The notes below the pieces were generated by a model that was given only the letters and a program-made list of their open reading frames with translations, searched no databases and had not been told where the DNA came from. Both the position numbers and the translations under genes were made by a program. From Rathayibacter_A sp036510655 (GTDB lineage Bacteria > Actinomycetota > Actinomycetes > Actinomycetales > Microbacteriaceae), in the NCBI GenBank assembly GCA_036510655.1, contig DATCDQ010000055.1, forward strand, positions 51,192 to 115,191: a DNA stretch of 64,000 nucleotides, in the 5' to 3' direction. This document shows, in pieces, positions 16,738-25,428 of the stretch (position 1 is the stretch's first letter; each line of letters begins with the position of its first letter).

Positions 16738-17664
16738 ATGCAGCTGCGCAACGTCGACTTCAACCTGCTTCTGCCGTTGCGCGCGCTCCTGGAGGAGCGA
16801 AGCGTGAGCCGTGCCGCTGAGCGGATGCAGATGAGCCAGCCTGCACTCTCCGCCGCGCTCAGCAGGCTTCGCCGCCACTTCGGTGACGAACTTCTGGAAC
16901 GCCGAGGCAACAGCTACGAACTGACCCCTCTGGCCGCACAGCTGCTGGAACGCTCCTATTCGGCGACCCTCAGCATGGAGCGGGTCTTCTCGGCGCAGTC
17001 CGAATTCGATCCGACGACCTCGACACGGGAATTCTCCATCTTCAGTTCGGATTACGGCATGGCGGTGCTCGGCGGTGCGCTCACGCAGGTGCTCGGTGAG
17101 GTAGCGCCGGGGGTGCGCATCCGTTTCAACAGCATGTCGGCGGCGGTCGTCACGAACGCGCCGGACTCCCTGCGTGATCACGACGGCCTTTTCATGCCCC
17201 ACGGCTACCTGAGCATTCCGCACCAGGACTTGTTCTCCGATCGGTGGGTCTGCGTCGTCTCCGCCGACAACGACGAGGTCGGCGCGCAGTTGCGCCTCGA
17301 ACAGCTCTCCCAACTGCCGTGGATCTTCACGTACAGCGGTCCGAGCGAGTACACCCCCGCCTCCAAGCAGATGCAGATGCTGGGCATCGAGCCGCGCGTC
17401 GACATCGTGACGCCGAGTTTTCTGGTGCTGCCCGCGCTGCTCGCGGGCAGCCGGCGCATCGCCCTCGTGCAGGAGTCTCTGGCCCGGCAGATGACGGAGA
17501 CCGGGCGGGTACGTCTGCTCGAGTGCCCTTTCGACGTGGTGCCCCTGACCGAGACGTTCTGGTGGAACGCGGTGCACGATCGCGACCCGGAGCACGTGTG
17601 GCTGCGCTCCATGCTGCAATTCGCGGTCGAGCGGGCCGGGCTGGAGGCGCCACCGGCGGTATAG
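16738..17664 (+). CDS. LysR-family transcriptional regulator of the ring-cleavage module
   Basis: 308 residues. The N-terminal helix-turn-helix is VDFNLLLPLRALLEERSVSRAAERMQMSQ followed by PALSAALSRLRRHFGDELL, the NodD/NahR-type subgroup, and a C-terminal periplasmic-binding-like effector domain follows. It lies between the minus-strand catabolic run and the extradiol dioxygenase gene. Similar operator sequences sit on both sides of it, so it probably controls both transcription units with a pathway intermediate as inducer. Confidence 0.9.
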   Translation: MQLRNVDFNLLLPLRALLEERSVSRAAERMQMSQPALSAALSRLRRHFGDELLERRGNSYELTPLAAQLLERSYSATLSMERVFSAQSEFDPTTSTREFSIFSSDYGMAVLGGALTQVLGEVAPGVRIRFNSMSAAVVTNAPDSLRDHDGLFMPHGYLSIPHQDLFSDRWVCVVSADNDEVGAQLRLEQLSQLPWIFTYSGPSEYTPASKQMQMLGIEPRVDIVTPSFLVLPALLAGSRRIALVQESLARQMTETGRVRLLECPFDVVPLTETFWWNAVHDRDPEHVWLRSMLQFAVERAGLEAPPAV

Positions 17665-17669
17665 ACGCG

Positions 17670-17696
17670 GCTTATTTCGCATATCAAGAAATAAGC
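17670..17696. promoter_or_regulatory. LysR-type operator, copy 2 (perfect palindrome)
   Basis: GCTTATTTC and GAAATAAGC form a perfect 9-bp inverted repeat with a 9-bp spacer, which contains the T-N11-A pattern of LysR boxes (T at 17677, A at 17689). It is 70 bp before the dioxygenase ATG and shares GCTTAT...GCATATC with copy 1. Confidence 0.7.
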
Positions 17697-17765
17697 GTTC
17701 CCAATACCGGCACGGCACGGCACAGTGGTCGTATTCCACCTGTCTCGCATCTCGGAGGATCGACG

Positions 17766-18785
17766 ATGATCAAGCTGCTCAACCAACTCACCCACGTGCG
17801 CCTCGCGGCGCCGGACGTCGAGGCGTCCGTGCGCTTCTACGAGGAACAGATCGGCATGCGCGTCACCGATCGCACCGATGACGCGGTGTACCTGCGCAAT
17901 TGGGGCGACTACTACCGCTACAGTCTCGTGATCACCCACGGTGACGAGCCCGCCCTCGAGGTCATGGCCTGGCGCGCGCAGAGTGCGGAGGCTCTCGAGG
18001 AGGCGGCGCATCGCGTCGAGGCCACCGGCATCGCCGGCAGCTGGAGGGAGTCGAGCCTCGGCCACGGCCGCTCGTACACCTTCACCGGCCCGTTCGGGCA
18101 CACGATGGAACTGTTCTGGGAGGTCGAACGCTTCCATGGTGAAGGTGAGGATGCCTCCAGCTATCCCGACAGGCCCTCGCGCCGCAGCCGCGACGGCGTC
18201 GCACCTCGCAGCCTCGATCACGTCACGATCGCCGCCAGCGACGTGCGCGCCTTCGCCGCGTGGTACAGCGAGACCCTCGGATTCCGCATCATGGCGCACA
18301 CCACCCTCGAGCACGGCGGCATCAGCGTCTTCACAGTGCTAACTACGAACGAGAAGTCGCACGACCTCGGTGTCGTGCTCGATGGCTCGAGCCGCGCCGG
18401 CCGCGCGAACCACTTCGCCTACTGGGTCGACGCGCGCGAGGATCTGCTGCGCGCCGCCGACATTCTGATGGAGAACGGCACGCCCATGGAATACGGGCCC
18501 TCGATTCACGGTATCGGCGAGCAGAACTTCCTCTATTTCCGCGATCCGTCGACGTTCCGCGTCGAAGTCAACACCGGCGGCTACCGCAACTACGTGCCCG
18601 ACTGGGAGGCCTACGAGTGGCACCGGGCGCAGGGGTCGAACAACTTCTACCGCAACGGCCAGATGCCCATGTCGATGACCGAGTCATTCCCTCCCGCCGA
18701 CGGCCCGAGCGCCACAGAAGAGGGCATCCTGCCCGGCACCGAAAACGAGCTCATCAACCCGTTCGCCAAGCACGGTCAGGGATAG
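17766..18785 (+). CDS. Two-domain VOC extradiol ring-cleavage dioxygenase
   Basis: 339 residues made of two vicinal-oxygen-chelate halves. The first (LTHVRLAAPDVEASVRFYEEQIG) is the structural domain. The second carries the iron ligands His152 (SLDHVTIA), His216 (NHFAYWVD) and Glu267 (FRVEVNTGG). Their spacing of 64 and 51 residues matches type I extradiol dioxygenases such as BphC and catechol 2,3-dioxygenase. It would open a catecholic ring next to the diol using Fe(II) and O2. GGAGGA precedes the ATG. It is transcribed alone after the LysR-type palindrome, and its stop lies two bases from the convergent thiolase stop. Confidence 0.88.
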   Translation: MIKLLNQLTHVRLAAPDVEASVRFYEEQIGMRVTDRTDDAVYLRNWGDYYRYSLVITHGDEPALEVMAWRAQSAEALEEAAHRVEATGIAGSWRESSLGHGRSYTFTGPFGHTMELFWEVERFHGEGEDASSYPDRPSRRSRDGVAPRSLDHVTIAASDVRAFAAWYSETLGFRIMAHTTLEHGGISVFTVLTTNEKSHDLGVVLDGSSRAGRANHFAYWVDAREDLLRAADILMENGTPMEYGPSIHGIGEQNFLYFRDPSTFRVEVNTGGYRNYVPDWEAYEWHRAQGSNNFYRNGQMPMSMTESFPPADGPSATEEGILPGTENELINPFAKHGQG

Positions 18786-18787
18786 CC

Positions 18788-20011
18788 TCAGACCCGCTCG
18801 AACACAGCCGCAAGCCCCTGCCCGCCGCCGATGCACATCGTCTCCAGCAGGTAACGACCGCCGTCGCGCTGGAGTTGGCGGGCGCCGGTCGCGAGGATGC
18901 GTGCACCCGTTGCACCGACCGGATGCCCGAGCGAGATTCCGGAACCGTTCACATTCGTGCGCTCCCAGTCTTCATCGGTGAAACCCCACTGTCGGGTTAC
19001 GGCGAGAACCTGGGCAGCAAAGGCCTCATTCAGCTCGATCAGGTCCATGTCGGCCAGCGTCAGGCCGGCCCGGTCGAGCACTCTGGCCACGGCGGCGACC
19101 GGCCCAAGGCCCATGCGCGACGGCTCGACGCCCGCACGCGCCCAGCTGACCAGGCGCACGATCGGTTGCAGGCCGAGCTCGGCGGCCCGCTCAGGGGTCG
19201 TCACGATACACGCCGCGGCCGCGTCGTTCTGCCCACTCGCGTTTCCGGCCGTCACGGTCGAAGCGACATCTTTCTTCAGCAGAATCGGGGGCAGGCCCGC
19301 CAAAACGTCCAACGTGGTATCCGGGCGCGGCGCCTCATCCGCGTCAATCACGACGGCGCCCCTGCGCCCAGGAACCGTGACCGACACGATCTCGTCGTCG
19401 AAGCGACCTTCGGCGACCGCACGTGCCGCGCGTTGCTGCGAGCGCAGCGCGAGCGCATCCTGATCCTCGCGACTGATCGAGTAGTCGCGTCGCAGGTTCT
19501 CGGCCGTCTCCAGCATCCCGTCGGGAACCGGGTAGTTGCGCCCGCCCGCGGTCTCGCGGGCGCGACCGAGCGCATCCCGCAGCAGCACACCGGCCGTTCC
19601 GGCAATCCCCCAGCGCGCATCAACGGTGTACAGCGGCGCCTGGCTCATCGAGTCGACACCGCCGGCGATCACCACATCGCTGACACCGGTCTGCACCTGC
19701 ATCGCAGCGTCCAGGATGGCCTGCAGACCGGAGCCGCAGCGCCGATCGAGCTGCAGCCCGCCGACGGTTACTGGCAGGCCGGCGTCAAGGGCAGCGACCC
19801 GCGCGATCGGCGCAGCCTCCGCCGAGGGATAGCCCTGGCCGAGGATCACGTCATCCACCACCGAGCCGTCGATTCCGGTACGCTCGACGACTGCGCGGAT
19901 CACGGTCGATGCCAAGTCGACCGGCGGCACCGTCTTGAACACGCCGCCGAAACGCCCTATCGGCGTGCGCAGCGGTTCGCAGATGACGACATCTCTCAAG
20001 ACGTTGTTCAT
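18788..20011 (-). CDS. pcaF: 3-oxoadipyl-CoA thiolase
   Basis: 407 residues with all thiolase catalytic elements: Cys92 in LDRRCGSGLQAI, His363 in SLGHPVGATGAR and Cys393 in ETMCIGGGQG. The opening VICEPLRTPIGRFGGVF is typical of PcaF/PaaJ. It would cleave 3-oxoadipyl-CoA to succinyl-CoA and acetyl-CoA, the last step of the protocatechuate branch. It is the last gene of the pob-pca run, two bases after the pcaDC stop. The CoA transferase (pcaIJ) needed before it is not in the window. By sequence alone it could also be another acetyl-CoA acyltransferase; the context decides. Confidence 0.88.
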   Translation of the reverse strand: MNNVLRDVVICEPLRTPIGRFGGVFKTVPPVDLASTVIRAVVERTGIDGSVVDDVILGQGYPSAEAAPIARVAALDAGLPVTVGGLQLDRRCGSGLQAILDAAMQVQTGVSDVVIAGGVDSMSQAPLYTVDARWGIAGTAGVLLRDALGRARETAGGRNYPVPDGMLETAENLRRDYSISREDQDALALRSQQRAARAVAEGRFDDEIVSVTVPGRRGAVVIDADEAPRPDTTLDVLAGLPPILLKKDVASTVTAGNASGQNDAAAACIVTTPERAAELGLQPIVRLVSWARAGVEPSRMGLGPVAAVARVLDRAGLTLADMDLIELNEAFAAQVLAVTRQWGFTDEDWERTNVNGSGISLGHPVGATGARILATGARQLQRDGGRYLLETMCIGGGQGLAAVFERV

Positions 20012-20013
20012 GG

Positions 20014-21222
20014 CTATGCGTCCTCAGCTTCAGCTGCATCCAGCTGCGCGAAAACCTCGCGCGCGATCGCGAATGCCGAGTTCGCGGCCGGCACACCCGC
20101 GTAGATCGACACGTGCAGCAGTGTCTCGCTGATCTCGGCCCGGGTCAGACCGTTCCTCAGCGCGCCACGGATGTGCATCTCCACCTCGTTGTCGTGCCCA
20201 CCGGACACGAGCGCCGCAATGGTGATGAAGCTACGGGTACGCCGGTCCAGGCCCGGCCGCGTCCAGACGTCGCCCCACGCGTAGCGGGTGATGAAGTCCT
20301 GAAAGTCAGCGGTCTCAGGGGTGATGCCGGCGTTCGCCGCATCGACGTGCGCGTCGCCGAGCACGGTGCGGCGCATCGCGGTTCCGGCCACAAACGTCTC
20401 GCCGTTGGTCTGCGGGCGCGAGGCCTGAGCCGACGCGGGAGCCGCCCCGCGGATGTGGCCGAGCATCAGCACCACCAATTCGGCCGGTCGCTCCAGCATC
20501 GGCAGGTGCGCCGCTCCCGCGATTTCGGCGTAATGCGCCCCGGGGATGCCGTCGGCCAGCTCCCGCAATTTCGCCGGGGGGGCCGACTGATCCGCATCTC
20601 CCGCGACGGCCAGCGTTCGCACCGGAATCTCCCCCAGCCGAGCAGTAACGTCGTGGCCGGCGAGCGCCTCGCAGCACAGCGCGTACGATTCGTCGTCGAT
20701 CTCCAGAAGGGCGTTCAGGGCAGCGCCGCCGGCATCCGGGTCACGTTCGAGAAATCCGGGCGCGAACCAGCGTCGGGCGCTGCCCGCAACGACGGATGCC
20801 GTGCCGCTCGCGCGCACCTGCGCTGCGCGAGCATTCCACTCCGCAACCTCGCCGATCTTCGCGCCGGTGCAGATCGCAGTCAGGCTCAACAACCGCGACG
20901 AATGCCGTAACCCGAGTTCCAGCCCGATCGCACCGCCGAGCGACACCCCGGCGTAGTGGAACGCGCCGCCGCCGACCTCGTCGACGAGTTCGATCACGGC
21001 ATCCGCCAGGTCTGCGACGGTAAACGGCTGTGTCGTTGCCGGACTGAATCCGTGACCCGGCAGGTCGTACCGCAGCACCCGGTGGTGCTCGGACAGCGCT
21101 TCGAGCACGCTGGACCAGAGCTCGCTGGTGGTGCCGAGCGAGGGCCCGAGGACCAGTAGTTCGGCGTCGGGTGCCCCACTGCGCACCGGCGCAACAGAAC
21201 AACGAAGTGTTGGGATGCTCAT
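20014..21222 (-). CDS. pcaL: Fused 3-oxoadipate enol-lactonase / 4-carboxymuconolactone decarboxylase
   Basis: 402 residues. Residues 1-265 are an alpha/beta hydrolase with the nucleophile elbow GVSLGG (Ser94), oxyanion region LGPSLGTTSELW and a late GAAHLPMLERP histidine. Residues 285-402 are carboxymuconolactone decarboxylase: RRTVLGDAHVDAANAG, FITRYAWGDVWTRPGLDRRTRS, and EISETLLHVSIYAGVPAANSAF. The fusion (PcaL/PcaDC) is well known in actinobacteria and performs two consecutive steps. The ATG at 21222 overlaps the pcaB stop (ATGA), with AAAGGA upstream. Confidence 0.93.
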   Translation of the reverse strand: MSIPTLRCSVAPVRSGAPDAELLVLGPSLGTTSELWSSVLEALSEHHRVLRYDLPGHGFSPATTQPFTVADLADAVIELVDEVGGGAFHYAGVSLGGAIGLELGLRHSSRLLSLTAICTGAKIGEVAEWNARAAQVRASGTASVVAGSARRWFAPGFLERDPDAGGAALNALLEIDDESYALCCEALAGHDVTARLGEIPVRTLAVAGDADQSAPPAKLRELADGIPGAHYAEIAGAAHLPMLERPAELVVLMLGHIRGAAPASAQASRPQTNGETFVAGTAMRRTVLGDAHVDAANAGITPETADFQDFITRYAWGDVWTRPGLDRRTRSFITIAALVSGGHDNEVEMHIRGALRNGLTRAEISETLLHVSIYAGVPAANSAFAIAREVFAQLDAAEAEDA

Positions 21223-22652
21223 TGGATGTCCGTCCTTTTGTGATGGACCGGCTTTTCGGCCTGCCAGCGCTCGAGTACCGCGTCGATCATCCTGCCGGAA
21301 TGGCCGAGCGCGGCATCCGGATCGAAGGCGTTCCACACCGCCGCACGCAAACTCTCCGGGTGGCCATCGGCGACGAGCCGGCCGGACAGCACGACGCGCA
21401 GTGGCCGGTGGGTCGCCACGGACTCCCGCGCCGCCGCCTCAACGAGCTCGAACGCAGCGCGTTTGCCGAGCGCCTCGCCGAGGATCGTGCTCACCCGCTC
21501 GCTGAAAATGAGTCCGTCGGTGAGCTCGAGATTCGCGCGCATCCGCTCGGCGTCGACGTCGAGGCGGGCGGCCAGCGACGCTGCGCTCTCCGTGGCGGCG
21601 ATCGTGAGGCTTTCCAGGTCGCGCAGCGTCGGCCATTCGGCGTGCCACGCTCCGCTGGGTCGCTGATCCTCGGCGAGCAGGCTGCCGTGCAATGTCGACA
21701 ACAGCCCAGGTGCGCGCCGGGCCGCCGCCACGACCAAGAACGCGGTCACCGGGTTGCGTTTGTGCGGCATCGCGGAAGACCCGCCCTCGCCGTCGGCCAG
21801 TCGTTCGGAAAGTTCGCCGATCTCAGTGCGTGCAAGTACCGACACATCGAGCGCGAAGGCTCCAACCGCGCCGGCCGCAGCCGCGAGCGCATCACCCAGC
21901 TCCGTGATCGGTAGTCGGTCGGTGTGCCATGGGATCCGGGGCGCCCGCAACCCGAGTTCGGCGGCGTAACCGGCGATGATGGTGTCGACCATGCTCTGCG
22001 CGTCACCATCAAGAGTCCGCGCCGCCACAATGTCCGTCAAAACCGCCAGATTCCCGACGGCGCCGCCGAGCTGGGCGGGAAGCCCGTCGCGCACGGCTTC
22101 GATTCGCTCCCTGGCCGTGACCACGGCATCCAGCCAGCCCGCGACCACGAGCCCGAAACTGGTCGGCGATGCCTGCTGGCCGAGAGTGCGACCGGCAATC
22201 GGGGTCACGCGATACTGCGCCGCATGCACCGCGAGCGTACTGGCCAAGGTTGCCAGGGCATCCGACACCGCGCCGGTCACCCGGCGGGCGACCAGCATGG
22301 CGGCGGTGTCGAGGATGTCCTGGCTGGTGGCCCCGACGTGGATGGAATCGGACGCGCCGGCGCGCCGCTCCTCCGCCGCTCGCCCGAGCGCCTTCACCAG
22401 CGGGATCACGGGGTTGCCACCGGCGCGGCCGGCCGCAGCGATCGCCACGAGATCCAAACTGCCGGCGTCGGCCAGTCCGTCAACGACCTCGCTCATCCAC
22501 GACGGCACGAGCCCGGCTTGGATGAGCGCCCGCGTCAGTCCGAGTTCGGCGTCGACGAGAGCCTGCAGCCAGGCAGCATCGCCGGTCAACCGAGTGGCGC
22601 TCGTGCCCTGGCTCAGCGGATCGAGCAGTCCGGCCGCGATCGACTCAGGCAT
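21219..22652 (-). CDS. pcaB: 3-carboxy-cis,cis-muconate cycloisomerase
   Basis: 477 residues of the fumarase/aspartase superfamily. GSSAMPHKRNP is the signature loop with the catalytic Ser, HVGATSQDILDTAAML and GRTLGQQASPTSFG are the other two conserved regions. It cyclises 3-carboxymuconate, the product of PcaHG, to 4-carboxymuconolactone. The ATG at 22652 overlaps the end of pcaG by 8 bp (ATGCCTGA), so translation is coupled. Confidence 0.93.
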   Translation of the reverse strand: MPESIAAGLLDPLSQGTSATRLTGDAAWLQALVDAELGLTRALIQAGLVPSWMSEVVDGLADAGSLDLVAIAAAGRAGGNPVIPLVKALGRAAEERRAGASDSIHVGATSQDILDTAAMLVARRVTGAVSDALATLASTLAVHAAQYRVTPIAGRTLGQQASPTSFGLVVAGWLDAVVTARERIEAVRDGLPAQLGGAVGNLAVLTDIVAARTLDGDAQSMVDTIIAGYAAELGLRAPRIPWHTDRLPITELGDALAAAAGAVGAFALDVSVLARTEIGELSERLADGEGGSSAMPHKRNPVTAFLVVAAARRAPGLLSTLHGSLLAEDQRPSGAWHAEWPTLRDLESLTIAATESAASLAARLDVDAERMRANLELTDGLIFSERVSTILGEALGKRAAFELVEAAARESVATHRPLRVVLSGRLVADGHPESLRAAVWNAFDPDAALGHSGRMIDAVLERWQAEKPVHHKRTDIQ

Positions 22653-23241
22653 CGAAGTCCAAAAAGACGGTCTCGCCCGCGCCCTGCAGCCGGATGTCGA
22701 ACCGGTAGGAACGCTCACCGTCCGCGATCGCGACCAGAGTTGCGCGGCGCTCGGCCGGCACTGCGGCCAGCACGGCATCCGTCGCCTGGGCCTCGGCATC
22801 CTCGGGAAAGTATGCCCGTGTGAACAGGTGGTGCATCAGCCCGCGGGCGAAGACCGTCACAAGAACGTAGGGCGCACCAGCGCCGACCGCACCCGGCTTC
22901 ACCGTGGTGAATGTGAAGTGGCCGGCCAGGTCGACCGCAGCGCGGCCGAATCCGGTGAATGAGTAGCCGTCGCGGCGCAGGCTGCCCTGTTCGCGCGGAA
23001 CTCGGCCCGCGGCATCCGCCTGCCAGAGTTCGATGAGAGCATCCGGCACCGCCGTGCCCTCGCCGTCGTACACCGTGCCGTGCAGGCGGATCGCCTCAGG
23101 CAGATGCGCGGCAACCAGCTGCGGCCCGCCCTCGTACGGCAGCGCGTAGCCGAAGAACGGCCCGACCGTCTGCGACGGGGTTTGCGGGGAGCGCGGGGTC
23201 GCATCTGTTTCCGTGCCAGTCACATGGTCAGGCATCAGCAT
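22645..23241 (-). CDS. pcaG: Protocatechuate 3,4-dioxygenase, alpha subunit
   Basis: 198 residues of the intradiol dioxygenase fold: PSQTVGPFFGYALPYEGG, IRLHGTVYDGEGTAVPDALIELWQAD, and a late LFTRAYFPEDAEA. It lacks the iron ligands found in the beta subunit, as expected of PcaG. It overlaps pcaH by 14 bp and pcaB by 8 bp. The first ATG (23241) is given; the in-frame ATG two codons on (23235) has GAGG at good spacing and is equally possible. Confidence 0.93.
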   Translation of the reverse strand: MLMPDHVTGTETDATPRSPQTPSQTVGPFFGYALPYEGGPQLVAAHLPEAIRLHGTVYDGEGTAVPDALIELWQADAAGRVPREQGSLRRDGYSFTGFGRAAVDLAGHFTFTTVKPGAVGAGAPYVLVTVFARGLMHHLFTRAYFPEDAEAQATDAVLAAVPAERRATLVAIADGERSYRFDIRLQGAGETVFLDFDA

Positions 23242-23995
23242 CCTCGCTCTCCATCCAAGTCGACCGCGGCCCGGTCAGCACAATGTCCCACACGTAGGCG
23301 AGCGAGAACTCTGACGCGCTCAGGTCGTGATCGAAGTGCCCGATCAGCCGCTCCCGCGCGGCCGGATCGGTGATCGACTGATAGATCGGGTCGAGGGCGA
23401 ACAACGGGTCGCCGGGAAAGTACATCTGCGTCACTAACCGCTGCGTGAACGCCGACCCGAACAATGAGAAGTGGATGTGAGCCGGCCGCCACGCGTTCGT
23501 GTGATTCTTCCAGGGGTACGGGCCGGGCTTGATCGTCGTGAACTGGTACTCCCCGTTCTCGCTCGTGATCGTACGACCGACACCGGTGAAGTTCGGGTCG
23601 AGCGGTGCCGGATGCTGGTCTCGCTTATGCACGTATCTCCCGCCTGAATTCGCTTGCCAGATCTCAATCAGCTGGCTGCGCACCGGCCGGCCCTCGCCAT
23701 CGAGCACGCGCCCGGAGACCGTGATGCGCACGCCGAGCGGCTCCCCGGAATGCTGGATCGTCAGGTCGCTTTCGAGCGGGTTGACGTCGGTGTGCCCGAA
23801 CGCGGGCGAGAGGCGTTCGACCTCCTCCGGGTCCACACGCACCAACTCGTGCGTCGGATGCCGCAGCACCGAGCTGCGATACGGCGCGTAATCGCGTCGC
23901 GGATGCACCTCCGGCGTGCCGCCGGCCTCGACGGCCCGCCGAGCCTCGTCTTCGATCGCGCGCATCTCCGCGCTGATCTGTTGCTGGGTCGTCAT
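23228..23995 (-). CDS. pcaH: Protocatechuate 3,4-dioxygenase, beta subunit (catalytic)
   Basis: 255 residues. The Fe(III) ligands of intradiol dioxygenases are visible: Tyr in GGRYVHKRDQHPAPLDPNF, Tyr in PGPYPWKNHTNAWRPAHIHF and the two His of AHIHF. The N-terminal HPRRDYAPYRSS is typical of PcaH. With PcaG it opens protocatechuate to 3-carboxy-cis,cis-muconate. A 138-bp spacer containing an inverted dispersed repeat separates it from pobA upstream. Confidence 0.95.
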   Translation of the reverse strand: MTTQQQISAEMRAIEDEARRAVEAGGTPEVHPRRDYAPYRSSVLRHPTHELVRVDPEEVERLSPAFGHTDVNPLESDLTIQHSGEPLGVRITVSGRVLDGEGRPVRSQLIEIWQANSGGRYVHKRDQHPAPLDPNFTGVGRTITSENGEYQFTTIKPGPYPWKNHTNAWRPAHIHFSLFGSAFTQRLVTQMYFPGDPLFALDPIYQSITDPAARERLIGHFDHDLSASEFSLAYVWDIVLTGPRSTWMESEDADA

Positions 23996-24040
23996 TGCTA
24001 CGCGTCCTCTCCTCTCGTCGTTGATGGGGTCATACTGCCG

Positions 24041-24121
24041 TTGGTCGAGTAGCGAGGAACGAGCGTATCGAGACCCCGTTGCGAGGTCTCGATACGGCCG
24101 CGGGCGGCCTACTCGACCACC
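24041..24121. repeat. Dispersed repeat in inverted pair (hairpin) between pobA and pcaH
   Basis: The left copy (24041-24075) reads TTGGTCGAGTAGCGAGG, then GCGTATCGAGACC at its end. The right part (24085-24121) is its inverse, beginning GGTCTCGATACGG and ending CTACTCGACCACC. Together they can fold into a long hairpin. The same unit recurs at 62155-62277 and, in part, at 62551. It may be a REP/BIME-like or MITE-like element. In the transcript it could separate pobA from pca expression. Confidence 0.85.
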
Positions 24122-24133
24122 GGAAGCTCGTGT

Positions 24134-25315
24134 TCACAGCGGCAACCCTGTGTATTGCTCGGCCAGCGAGCGCATCGCGTGCAGCGAATGGGTCGTGTAG
24201 TCCAGCTGGCCGAGTTGGCTGCGATAGTCGAATTGCAGCTCGTTGGATTCGCCATGATGGCGATGCAACATCCGGGTCATCCACCGGGAGAACTGCTGGA
24301 TGCGCCACTGCCGCGCAAGCGCTGCGTCGCTGTAACCGGTCAACCCAGTGTCGTCGCCTGCATAGTGCGCGATCAGTGCATCCGCCAGCATGGTGACATC
24401 GGAGATCGCTGAGTTGAGGCCCTTCGCGCCGGTCGGCGGCACGATGTGGCCGGCATCCCCGGCGAGGAACAGGCTGCCATAGTGCAGCGTGGATGCGACG
24501 AAACTGCGCATCGGTGTGATCGACTTCTCCGTCACAGGGCCCTCATGCAGCGTCCAGCCGGGCACTTCGAGCCGCGTGTGCAGCGTGTCCCAGATTCGTG
24601 CGTTCGACCAGTCGTCGATGCGCTCGGTCGGCTCGACCTGCAGATACAGGCGAGTCACCTGCAGCGAGCGCATCGAATTCAGCGCGAAGCCGTCTTCGTG
24701 CAGGCAATAGATCAGTTCGTCCGTCGACGGTGCCACATCGGCGAGTATGCCCAACCAGGCATATGCGTAATTGCGCTCATACGAGGCGCGCGCCGCGACC
24801 GGCATTGCCGGACGACAGATGCCGTGCGACCCGTCCGCGCCCACGATGAAGTCGGCGTGCAACTCATGCGCTTCGCCATCGTGACGGAAGGTGACGCGGG
24901 GGTGCGCTGTCGCGATGTCGTGCACCGCGACATCCGCCGCTTCGAAATAGATCGTCGACCCATCGGCCTCATGCGCCTCGATGAGGTCGCGCACGACCGC
25001 CTGCTGGCCGTAGACCGTGACCGTGCGACCGACCAGTTGCGTGAAGTCGACGTGGTGGCGCTCGCCCGCGAACTGCAGATAGATGCCGTCGTGCACCAGT
25101 CCATCGCGAGCGACTCCGTCGCCGATCCCGAGCCGCGTGAGCGTCTCCACCGAGCCCTGTTCGAGCACTCCGGCGCGCACCCGCCCGTGAATGTATTCGA
25201 CCGAGCGGCTCTCGACGATCACGGCATCGATGCCGGAGCGGCGCAACGCCCAACCGAGCAGCAACCCCGCTGGCCCGGCCCCGATGATGGCGACCCGCGT
25301 GGTTTCTGTAGACAT
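24134..25315 (-). CDS. pobA: 4-hydroxybenzoate 3-monooxygenase (p-hydroxybenzoate hydroxylase)
   Basis: 393 residues, almost exactly the length of characterised PobA. GAGPAG near the N-terminus binds FAD, VESRSVEYIHGRVRAGVLEQG is the PobA-specific stretch, the GADGSHGICR DG motif follows, and FLAGDAGHIVPPTGAKGLNSA is the GD motif. It converts 4-hydroxybenzoate to protocatechuate with NAD(P)H and O2. The ATG at 25315 is preceded by AAGGA. It lies between the IclR-type regulator and pcaH in the same direction. Confidence 0.95.
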   Translation of the reverse strand: MSTETTRVAIIGAGPAGLLLGWALRRSGIDAVIVESRSVEYIHGRVRAGVLEQGSVETLTRLGIGDGVARDGLVHDGIYLQFAGERHHVDFTQLVGRTVTVYGQQAVVRDLIEAHEADGSTIYFEAADVAVHDIATAHPRVTFRHDGEAHELHADFIVGADGSHGICRPAMPVAARASYERNYAYAWLGILADVAPSTDELIYCLHEDGFALNSMRSLQVTRLYLQVEPTERIDDWSNARIWDTLHTRLEVPGWTLHEGPVTEKSITPMRSFVASTLHYGSLFLAGDAGHIVPPTGAKGLNSAISDVTMLADALIAHYAGDDTGLTGYSDAALARQWRIQQFSRWMTRMLHRHHGESNELQFDYRSQLGQLDYTTHSLHAMRSLAEQYTGLPL

Positions 25316-25428
25316 TGAATTCCTTGCGACAGCTTCTTGCGACGGTGAGAGACGTTGTGTCTCGAGGATGCCCTGGAACGCGTCGGCACAGGCGGGCACT
25401 TCCACCCAGTGGAAGCGAATGCGCCCGC

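Noticed and set aside
17244..17765. A 170-residue N-terminal extension of the extradiol dioxygenase
   Set aside because: It overlaps the LysR gene in another frame. The ATG at 17766 has GGAGGA and starts the known VOC fold.
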